Made by a program: the position numbers and the translations under genes
Part shown: positions 1-4,509 of the stretch, one piece after another
Numbering within the stretch: position 1 is the first letter of the stretch
Layout: every line of letters begins with the position of its first letter
The notes under the pieces: generated by a model
Database searches by the model: none
Told to the model about the DNA's origin: nothing
The model's input: the letters and a program-made list of their open reading frames with translations, nothing else
Assembly (NCBI GenBank): GCA_027079895.1
Contig: JALWUZ010000381.1
Span: forward strand, 1-5,423
Direction of reading: 5' to 3'
Source: Anaerolineae bacterium
GTDB taxonomy: Bacteria; Chloroflexota; Anaerolineae; B4-G1
Length of the DNA stretch: 5,423 nt

Positions 1-1
1 G

Positions 2-694
2 AACGTCAAGAGGATAGTCAGCAAGAGCGATGCCAAGGCCATTCTCGGTGGAATCCTCGATTACAGGGAGCTCATGCAGTACAAGGTTTACAAGGTCGAG
101 TTCGTTGACATAGCCCTCGTCCTGTCAAGGGACAGGATAAACGGCGCGTTCCTCTCACCGGGAGACAAGATAATGATCTTCGCCAAGAACGCCACCAACG
201 CGCCCTTCAGGCAGATAGTTAACGAGGGCTACGTGGAGCTGGTTCTGCTGCCAACCGAGGCGGGTTCAATATCGGTCAACGAGGCACAGAGCCAGAGCAG
301 CAGCTCCAGTACGAGCTCCTCCACCCAGTACTCCGAGGAGCACAACACCCAGTACACCCCGGGAGATGCCTCGATAACCAACGGGCAGGCCATCAGCGAC
401 GTCTACACCAACTCCCAGAGCGCCAGCCAGAGCGCCTCGGCCAGCTACACCTACACGGTGGACCTCACCGAGATACTCAAGGCCATAGCGGCGGGCAAGA
501 TACAGGCCAGCGAGGAAGTCAAGGAACAGTTGGCAGCTTACGGCTGGGAGATAGTGGACCTTGAGAAGGCCTCCGGCATGCTGGTGCTCGAACCCAACAC
601 CCAGTTCCTGGTGATAGTTAGGGTTCCCTCAATCTTCGTGCCGGACATACTCTCCAACCAGCAGTACCTCTATATAGCGAAGGTCGCTACCTGA
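2..694 (+). CDS. C-terminal part of a probable DUF515-type archaeal protein (5' end outside window)
   Basis: The reading frame is open from base 2, 24 codons before the first ATG at 74, so the gene starts upstream and 230 residues are visible. They comprise a mixed alpha/beta stretch (about 1-90), a Ser/Gln/Thr-rich low-complexity linker (about 96-150), and a conserved-looking C-terminal domain. That domain has a helix around EILKAIAAGKI and ends in hydrophobic strands (LVIVRVPSIFVP). The layout and tail resemble DUF515 proteins of Thermococcales as I remember them. I could not check this, and the family has no function known to me. No membrane segment is visible in this part; any anchor would lie upstream. 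The stop is followed after 10 bases by the trkH-like start, so the two are probably co-transcribed and may work together at the membrane. The coding frame is solid; the family name is tentative. Confidence 0.75.
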   Translation, partial: NVKRIVSKSDAKAILGGILDYRELMQYKVYKVEFVDIALVLSRDRINGAFLSPGDKIMIFAKNATNAPFRQIVNEGYVELVLLPTEAGSISVNEAQSQSSSSSTSSSTQYSEEHNTQYTPGDASITNGQAISDVYTNSQSASQSASASYTYTVDLTEILKAIAAGKIQASEEVKEQLAAYGWEIVDLEKASGMLVLEPNTQFLVIVRVPSIFVPDILSNQQYLYIAKVAT

Positions 695-701
695 GGTGAT
701 C
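693..701 (+). promoter_or_regulatory. Archaeal ribosome binding site for the trkH-like gene
   Basis: GAGGTGATC is complementary to the 3' end of archaeal 16S rRNA. It overlaps the TGA stop of the upstream gene (692-694) and lies 3 bases before GTG at 705. A GTG at 696 falls inside this site, so 705 is the better start; it also gives a clean signal peptide. Confidence 0.8.
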
Positions 702-704
702 ACC

Positions 705-2150
705 GTGAAGCGCCTCGCAGCAGCTCTCTTTATTCTTTTGTTAGCCTCCTCTCTAGTTAGTGCGGTGACTTACGAGCTTCCGGGTGAGAAGTACAATAAC
801 ATCGGGATAATGGGAGAGGTGATGATAAACCTGAACGTCACCATGGTGAACACGGCCCCCTTCCCGAAGTTCGTAGTGGTGAACCCGCGCTATGACTTCA
901 CCGTTTATCGCCTGGGTAACTCCGAGAACATGCAGGCTATCCTCATGGGCGATACCGTTCTCCACACGATTTCTGACGTCCGTAAGTCGACCCTCAACTA
1001 CTATACTGGCTTCTGGATAATGCCCTACGAAACTGTCGTTGTGAACTTCAGGATAACCTCAAACTATTCCTACGTCGTCCCCACTCTGGACTACGAGTCT
1101 GTATGCGGCGACACCGCCAAAATAACCTCCGTTAAGTACAACGGAAGCGAAGTTAGCGGGGTCATAGAGGACCTCGACAACATAGGGATACTGAGCTGCG
1201 GCGTCATCTATCCCCAGCTCGTCAACACACCCAAGGTCATCTTCGAGATATACCTCGTTCTCACCCTCCTTGGAGTTTACCTCTACTACATGAACGGGAT
1301 GAACCTTTTTGATGCACTCACGCACTCCATGACTGGCCTCGGAACGGGCGGTATGAGCACCCACGACGAGAGCATAGGCTACTTCAACAGCATGGGTATA
1401 GAAGCCGTGACGATATTCCTGATGATCATGGGCGCCGTCAACTTCACGGTTCACTACAGGATGTTCAGCAGCAAGCGCCTCAAGGCCTTCTTCGATGACA
1501 TACAGGTCAGGTATATGTTCCTGTTTCTTGCCCCCACCGTACTTCTCCTGGCCGACGTGCTTGTTAAGAGCGGCGATGGCGTTGGGACTGCACTCCGGCA
1601 GTCGGTTTTTCACGCAGTCTCTGCAATAACCTGTACTGGGTTTGGGATAGCTGACCTCGGCAAGTATCCAGAGCTCGGAAAGTTCCTAATAGCGATCCTC
1701 ATGGTCGTTGGTGGAGGTGCCGGAAGCACCGCCGGTGGAATAAAGCTGATACGCGTCACCCTAATGTATGAAAGCTTGAAATGGACCCTTCAGCAGGCGA
1801 TACTCCCCAGAGGAGCCGTCATTAAGAGGAAGGTTGGGGAGTACGTCTTCACGGAATCGGACATACAGGAGGTAATGAGCTTCACAATGACGTACATAGC
1901 AATACTCCTCGCTGGAACTGTATACACCTCATTCCGCCTCGGCACATCCCTGGTAAACTCCTTCTTTGAGGTCGCCTCAGCCCAAGGCAACGTTGGCCTC
2001 AGCGTCGGCATAACCTCGCCTGCACTCCCCCTGGACATAAAGATACTCCTGATACTCCACATGTGGATAGGCAGGCTGGAGATATTCTCAACCCTCGTTT
2101 TCATCATAAGCGTCCTCTTCCTCGCCCCGAGGATGGTGAAGAGGAAATGA
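705..2150 (+). CDS. TrkH/KtrB-superfamily membrane protein with an extracytoplasmic N-terminal domain in place of pore repeat 1
   Basis: A 481-residue protein starting at GTG 705. Residues 1-20 form a signal peptide (MKRLAAALFILLLASSLVSA). Residues about 21-175 look extracytoplasmic and beta-rich, with several N-x-S/T sites and two cysteines (C134, C165) that could form a disulfide. The rest matches the last three M1-P-M2 repeats of TrkH potassium channels. Repeat 2 has helix ~178-197 and filter GTGGMST (213-219). Repeat 3 has filter TCTGFG (309-314), then the GGGAGSTAGGIK loop (336-347) that lies below the pore in TrkH. Repeat 4 has GNVGLS (428-433) and the typical WIGRLEIF (454-461). TrkH is normally about 480 residues with four repeats forming one pore. 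Here the length is similar but repeat 1 is not recognisable, so K+ transport is uncertain. It sits between a DUF515-like gene and an ABC ATPase in an apparent operon. Confidence 0.85.
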   Translation: MKRLAAALFILLLASSLVSAVTYELPGEKYNNIGIMGEVMINLNVTMVNTAPFPKFVVVNPRYDFTVYRLGNSENMQAILMGDTVLHTISDVRKSTLNYYTGFWIMPYETVVVNFRITSNYSYVVPTLDYESVCGDTAKITSVKYNGSEVSGVIEDLDNIGILSCGVIYPQLVNTPKVIFEIYLVLTLLGVYLYYMNGMNLFDALTHSMTGLGTGGMSTHDESIGYFNSMGIEAVTIFLMIMGAVNFTVHYRMFSSKRLKAFFDDIQVRYMFLFLAPTVLLLADVLVKSGDGVGTALRQSVFHAVSAITCTGFGIADLGKYPELGKFLIAILMVVGGGAGSTAGGIKLIRVTLMYESLKWTLQQAILPRGAVIKRKVGEYVFTESDIQEVMSFTMTYIAILLAGTVYTSFRLGTSLVNSFFEVASAQGNVGLSVGITSPALPLDIKILLILHMWIGRLEIFSTLVFIISVLFLAPRMVKRK

Positions 2151-2254
2151 ACGTCATCGAGGTTAGAGACCTGCGCTTCAAATACAGGAGGAGCCAGCGC
2201 TATGCCGTCGACGGTGTAAGCCTCACAGTCAGGGAGGGGGAGTTCCTGGGGGGG
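2147..2254 (+). CDS. N-terminal fragment of an ABC transporter ATPase (archaeal side of the join)
   Basis: The ATG at 2147 overlaps the upstream TGA by four bases (ATGA), with GGTGA at 2135-2139 as ribosome binding site, a translationally coupled arrangement typical of archaeal operons. The first 34-36 residues carry the opening strands of an ABC ATPase: IEVRDLRFKY, the aromatic region that stacks on ATP's adenine (around Y13-Y19), VDGVSLTV, and EGEFLG. In intact proteins the last is followed at once by the Walker A loop GPNGSGKST. Walker A, Q-loop, signature and Walker B are all missing because the sequence switches in the G run at 2248-2254. The opening resembles ECF/CbiO-type ATPases, but the substrate cannot be told. 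The frame continues by chance to 2545, giving a spurious 132-residue hybrid that should not be annotated as one protein. Confidence 0.7.
2248..2254. other. Chimeric junction between archaeal and bacterial sequence
   Basis: A run of seven G marks the switch. On the left are an archaeal operon and an ABC ATPase cut before Walker A. On the right are the tail of a bacterial binding protein and GC-rich bacterial genes. Composition, codon use and protein families all change here. No transposon end, tRNA or integrase is seen nearby. A shared G run is a plausible place for false assembly overlap. Confidence 0.8.
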
Positions 2255-2545
2255 CCGGAGTTGGCGGCCCCGGCCTTCGCCGCTCTCGCCGGTGAGGACG
2301 AGAGGGTGGCCTACGTGACCCCTTATCCGCTGCCTGGGGAGGAGTTCGCCGCCGCTTACCGGCAGGTCTCCGGCGGGGTGTCGCCGGGGATGTTCTCCGT
2401 CACGGCCTACGAGTCCGCCCAGTTGCTGCTGACGGCGTTGGAACGCGACATCGCCGCGCGAGGGCGGCCGTCACGGGCGGGGATGAGGGCTGCGCTGGCG
2501 GAGGTGCTGGCCGAGCGTCCGCTGGTGACGCTCACGTGGCGGTGA
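2249..2545 (+). CDS. C-terminal fragment of a periplasmic (Leu/Ile/Val-type) ABC substrate-binding protein
   Basis: About 97 residues remain, ending at TGA 2543-2545. They resemble the last quarter of type-I periplasmic binding proteins of the branched-chain amino acid family (Peripla_BP_6). The pieces are a GGPEL-A-P-F-LAG segment, a VAYVTPYPLP strand, EFAAAYRQVSG, then the long helix VTAYESAQLLLTALERDI, and a final GRPSRAGMRAALAE helix. In this family such proteins bind a small ligand outside the cell and hand it to an ABC permease, but this fragment gives no ligand. The signal peptide and first lobe are missing because the upstream sequence is foreign. It is convergent with the small membrane gene at 2552-2839, with six bases between the stops and no visible terminator. 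Confidence 0.6.
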   Translation, partial: GGPELAAPAFAALAGEDERVAYVTPYPLPGEEFAAAYRQVSGGVSPGMFSVTAYESAQLLLTALERDIAARGRPSRAGMRAALAEVLAERPLVTLTWR

Positions 2546-2551
2546 GGGGGC

Positions 2552-2839
2552 TCAGGAGCGCATCTGCTGCCAGGCGACCACCATCTGCCAGGCGTTCAGC
2601 GCGGTCAGCAGCCCCCAGATGAGCCGCCGCCAGAGCGTGGTCTCCAGCAGGGCCAGGCTCAGGCTGATGAGCAGCATCCCGCCGGACAACGCCATCTGCG
2701 GGCCGGGGTCGTCGAGCCGTTCCCGCAGCCGCCGCCCCTGTTGACGGGCGTCGTAGGAGGATTGGCTGAGGGCGGCCAGGATGACCGCCGCCCCCAGCAC
2801 CCACAGCGCGTTGAAGGCGACTCCGGCCCAGTCAATCAT
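2552..2839 (-). CDS. Small three-helix membrane protein coupled to tyrS
   Basis: A 95-residue protein of unrecognised family. It has three likely membrane segments, at about residues 5-24, 49-66 and 72-91. A charged, cytoplasm-like loop (about 29-46: DARQQGRRLRERLDDPGPQ) lies between the first two, and the last segment is rich in tryptophan. It has no signal-peptide cleavage site and no catalytic motif. Its ATG (2839-2837) lies inside the end of tyrS and overlaps that gene's final codons and stop by eight bases (ATGATTGA). No strong ribosome binding site precedes it, so translation is probably coupled to tyrS. The hydrophobic pattern and the start/stop overlap support a real gene. A functional link to tyrosyl-tRNA synthetase is not evident, and it may simply share the transcript. 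Confidence 0.7.
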   Translation of the reverse strand: MIDWAGVAFNALWVLGAAVILAALSQSSYDARQQGRRLRERLDDPGPQMALSGGMLLISLSLALLETTLWRRLIWGLLTALNAWQMVVAWQQMRS

Positions 2840-4067
2840 CTTGCACCAGGCGCAGGAACCGCCGCCGCCCGACTTGGAGCACCTCCCCCTCGCCGGGCGC
2901 GATCACCTTCTCGATGGCGGTGACGCGCTCCCCATCCAGACGTACCGCCCCTTGCTGCACCAGCCGCCGCGCCTCGCTCTTGCTGCGGACCAGTCCCGCA
3001 CCGTGCAGGATGTCCACCACGTTGGCGGGGCCGGCCAGGGCGTAGGTCGGCATATCGTCCGGCAGTTCGCGCCGCTGATGCACCTGCTCGAAGTGGGCAG
3101 CGGCGCGGTCGGCGGCCTCATCCCCATCGAAGATCGAGACGATCTCCCAGGCCAGTTGCTTCTTGGCCTCCATCGGGTGAACTTCCCCGCGCTCGACCGC
3201 GCCCAGGAGAGCGTCAATGCGCTCCGGCGTCCAGCGGGTGAGCAACTCGAACCAGTTGCGCATGGCGGAGTCGGGGATGGACATCGTCTTGCCGTACTTC
3301 ACCTCCGGCGGCTCGGTGAGGCCGATGAAGTTGCCGGTGCTCTTCCCCATCCGCAGGTGGCCGTCGGTGCCGACCAGGATGGGCAGCGTCAGGCAGACTT
3401 GGGGCCGCTGTCCCATCGCCTCCTGCAATTTGCGCCCCGCCAGGAGGTTGAAGAGTTGGTCGGTGCCGCCGACCTGGACGTCGGTCTCCTGGGCCACGGC
3501 GTCGTACCCCTGCATCAGCGCGTAGAAGAACTCGTGCAGCCAGATGGGGTCTCCCTTTTCGTAGCGCAGGGAGAAGTTGTCACGGGCCAGGAATTGCTGG
3601 ACGGTGAAGTGGGAGGCCAGTTTGATGACGTCGGCGAAGGTCAGTTTGCTCAGCCACTCGGCGTTGTCGCGGACGATGGTCTTCTCCGGGTCGAGGATTT
3701 TGAAGGCTTGCTCGGTGTAGGTGCGGGCGTTCGCCGCCACCTCCTCCGGGGTCTGCTGGCGGCGGGCGGAGGTCTTGTCGCTGGGGTCGCCGATGAGCCC
3801 GGTGAACGAGCCGATGAGGAACGTCACCTCGTGGCCCAGTTCCTGGAATTGGCGCAGTTTGCGCATCGGGACGGTGTGTCCCAGGGTGAGGTAGGTCGCG
3901 GTCGGGTCGAATCCGGCGTAGACGCGCAGCGGTCGTCCGGTGCGCTCCGATTCGATCAGCCGCTCGCGCAACTCGGCTTGCATCCGCTCCTTGATCTGCT
4001 CGTCGCCGAACTCTGTGCCGCGCATCAGGATGGCGACCTGCTGGTCAATCGTCAGTTCGTTGCTCAT
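2832..4067 (-). CDS. tyrS: Tyrosyl-tRNA synthetase
   Basis: A cytoplasmic class I enzyme that charges tRNA(Tyr) with tyrosine using ATP. Its 411 residues are normal for bacterial TyrRS. The Rossmann catalytic domain opens with GFDPTA (52-57) and the HIGH-type motif LGHTVP (62-67). It continues with GDPSDKT (94-99), the tyrosine-pocket pattern Y182/Q186/D189, and GGTDQLFN (200-207). The KMSKS-type loop reads RMGKS (239-243), with Gly in place of the first Ser. Residues about 344-408 form an S4 RNA-binding domain (VVDILHGAGLVRSKSEARRLV, QQGAVRLDG). HTVP, LGHEVTFLIG and IGLTEPPEV place it nearer the TyrZ/Thermus-like branch than E. coli TyrS. AGGAG at 4079-4075, seven bases upstream, fixes the ATG at 4067. 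A 3' neighbour overlaps its stop. The leader carries an apparent tyrosine-responsive attenuator. Confidence 0.96.
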   Translation of the reverse strand: MSNELTIDQQVAILMRGTEFGDEQIKERMQAELRERLIESERTGRPLRVYAGFDPTATYLTLGHTVPMRKLRQFQELGHEVTFLIGSFTGLIGDPSDKTSARRQQTPEEVAANARTYTEQAFKILDPEKTIVRDNAEWLSKLTFADVIKLASHFTVQQFLARDNFSLRYEKGDPIWLHEFFYALMQGYDAVAQETDVQVGGTDQLFNLLAGRKLQEAMGQRPQVCLTLPILVGTDGHLRMGKSTGNFIGLTEPPEVKYGKTMSIPDSAMRNWFELLTRWTPERIDALLGAVERGEVHPMEAKKQLAWEIVSIFDGDEAADRAAAHFEQVHQRRELPDDMPTYALAGPANVVDILHGAGLVRSKSEARRLVQQGAVRLDGERVTAIEKVIAPGEGEVLQVGRRRFLRLVQDD

Positions 4068-4074
4068 TGGGGTT

Positions 4075-4079
4075 CTCCT
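4075..4079 (-). promoter_or_regulatory. Ribosome binding site of tyrS
   Basis: On the minus strand AGGAG (within AAGGAGAA) lies seven bases before the tyrS ATG, a standard bacterial arrangement that supports the chosen start. Confidence 0.85.
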
Positions 4080-4119
4080 TCCTCTGATGTGTGAGCGTGG
4101 GCGGGAGGGGACGCTGGGG

Positions 4120-4146
4120 AAACAAAAAACCCACTGACGTGGGTCT
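4120..4146 (-). terminator. Intrinsic terminator in the tyrS leader (attenuator)
   Basis: On the minus strand ACCCAC (4144-4139), loop GTCA, and GTGGGT (4134-4129) form a six-base-pair stem. It extends by a G.U and an A-U pair and runs directly into six T (4129-4124) plus another TTT. The hairpin lies downstream of the leader promoter and 53 bases before the tyrS ATG. It therefore cannot end an upstream gene and must control readthrough into tyrS. Confidence 0.85.
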
Positions 4147-4196
4147 GAAAATGCGGATTGCAGCCCGAAACGGCGTCGTTGGCCGTCGCCGCCGCG

Positions 4197-4250
4197 CTAC
4201 AATCCGCTGGAATAGATGTAGGTGTGAGTCCTCGGAATGAGATGGAGCAT
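4197..4250 (-). CDS. Tyr-containing leader peptide upstream of tyrS
   Basis: A 17-residue frame reads MLHLIPRTHTYIYSSGL. It has an ATG at 4250-4248, Tyr codons TAC (4220-4218) and TAT (4214-4212) separated by one Ile codon, and TAG at 4199-4197. GGAGG at 4263-4259 is a good ribosome binding site, eight bases upstream and almost at the predicted 5' end of the transcript. The stop falls in the first arm of the 1:2 stem. The position between promoter and terminator, just ahead of tyrS, fits a peptide that senses Tyr-tRNA charging and has no other function. The frame is too short to judge by coding statistics. Confidence 0.65.
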   Translation of the reverse strand: MLHLIPRTHTYIYSSGL

Positions 4251-4270
4251 CTCCCGTCCCTCCCGCCCAG

Positions 4271-4298
4271 ATTATACCAGTGTTCCGCTGTGACGCAA
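4271..4298 (-). promoter_or_regulatory. Promoter of the tyrS transcript
   Basis: On the minus strand an exact TATAAT (4276-4271) is preceded by TGG, an extended -10. A weak -35 TTGCGT (4298-4293) lies 16 bases upstream. Transcription should start near 4264, leaving only about 14 bases before the leader-peptide ATG. Confidence 0.7.
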
Positions 4299-4339
4299 GG
4301 CGGGCATCGGGGATTTGGGGGCTTTTCAGATGGCCAAAG

Positions 4340-4370
4340 GGGTGGGCGATGGCACTGCCATCGCCTACCC
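4340..4370. repeat. 31-bp palindrome between the divergent promoters
   Basis: GGGTGGGCGATGGCA (4340-4354) and TGCCATCGCCTACCC (4356-4370) are inverted copies around one central base. They differ at one position that would be a G.U pair in plus-strand RNA. No T-run follows on either strand, so it is not a usual terminator. It may be a member of a dispersed palindromic intergenic repeat, a cruciform or a protein site. Only one copy is in the window. Confidence 0.65.
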
Positions 4371-4379
4371 TAGCCCTGC

Positions 4380-4394
4380 GGGGATTTCGTCCCC
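4380..4394. repeat. Short GC-rich inverted repeat next to the palindrome
   Basis: GGGGA (4380-4384) and TCCCC (4390-4394) flank a TTTCG loop, ten bases after the larger palindrome. The pair of adjacent hairpins recalls compound REP-like elements, but this one is short enough to be chance in GC-rich DNA. Confidence 0.4.
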
Positions 4395-4408
4395 TTCGCG
4401 CGTGCGCT

Positions 4409-4437
4409 TTGTGCCAACTACGCCAGGGTGGTATAAT
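4409..4437 (+). promoter_or_regulatory. Promoter of the acyl-CoA dehydrogenase gene
   Basis: An exact TATAAT (4432-4437) preceded by TGG (extended -10) has a weak -35 TTGTGC (4409-4414) at the ideal 17-base spacing. The start site would be near 4444, giving a 5' UTR of about 65 bases that contains the repeat operator. Confidence 0.72.
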
Positions 4438-4453
4438 GGGACGCGGACGACGT

Positions 4454-4489
4454 TTTATCCCAAATTTATCCCAAAATTCATTTGGGATA
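4454..4489 (+). promoter_or_regulatory. Repeat operator in the acyl-CoA dehydrogenase leader
   Basis: TTTATCCCAAA occurs twice in immediate tandem (4454-4464, 4465-4475). It is followed after ATTCA by TTTGGGATA (4481-4489), which forms a perfect 9-bp inverted repeat with the second copy. Three half-sites at roughly one-turn spacing, in an AT-rich island within GC-rich DNA and just downstream of the predicted start site, suggest a repressor binding site acting as a block. A hairpin in the mRNA is the alternative; it lacks a proper T-run for a terminator. Confidence 0.6.
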
Positions 4490-4509
4490 TTTTCAGTCAA
4501 GGAGGAAAA

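Larger units (their letters stand above)
4120..4264 (-). promoter_or_regulatory. Tyrosine-responsive leader-peptide attenuator of tyrS
   Basis: The leader holds mutually exclusive stems like those of amino-acid operon attenuators. Segment 1 (4207-4196) pairs over 12 bases with segment 2 (4164-4153), with one G.U, and encloses an inner hairpin (4191-4187 with 4175-4171). Segment 2' (GGGCTG, 4166-4161) can instead pair with segment 3 (CAGACCC, 4147-4141, one bulged A), taking the 5' arm of the terminator. Segments 3:4 make the terminator. Segment 1 begins four bases after the second Tyr codon of the leader peptide, and the peptide's stop lies inside it. Expected logic: fast translation lets 1:2 and the terminator form; a ribosome waiting for Tyr-tRNA covers part of segment 1, frees 2:3 and lets transcription reach tyrS. 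The structure was paired by hand; the control is inferred. One doubt is that a ribosome paused at the stop would also cover segment 1. Confidence 0.65.

Noticed and set aside
1059..1613. Minus-strand open frame of 184 codons inside the trkH-like gene
   Set aside because: Antisense shadow; the plus strand encodes clear TrkH repeats and the His/Val-rich antisense product has no domain.
2063..2545. A single 160-residue protein, or a 132-residue one from ATG 2147, combining an ABC ATPase start with a binding-protein tail
   Set aside because: The halves come from different families and apparently different genomes, both lack essential parts, and the in-frame continuity across the G run is coincidental.
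2781..4094. Long plus-strand open frame of 437 codons
   Set aside because: It is the antisense shadow of tyrS in GC-rich DNA; the minus strand encodes a complete TyrRS with all motifs.
4120..4264. T-box riboswitch in the tyrS leader, with TAC as specifier
   Set aside because: No AGGGTGGNACCGCG-like antiterminator element precedes the terminator and the leader is short for a Stem I-bearing T-box; the leader-peptide architecture fits better.
4425..4450. AGGGTGGTATAATGGG resembles the T-box consensus AGGGTGG
   Set aside because: It is on the strand leading to acyl-CoA dehydrogenase, diverges after GGTA, has no aminoacyl-tRNA synthetase downstream, and is better explained as an extended -10 promoter.
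4467..4494. Terminator from the TATCCCAAA/TTTGGGATA hairpin followed by TATTTTC
   Set aside because: The stem is AT-rich, the T-tract is short and interrupted, and it sits right before a strong ribosome binding site, so an operator is more likely.
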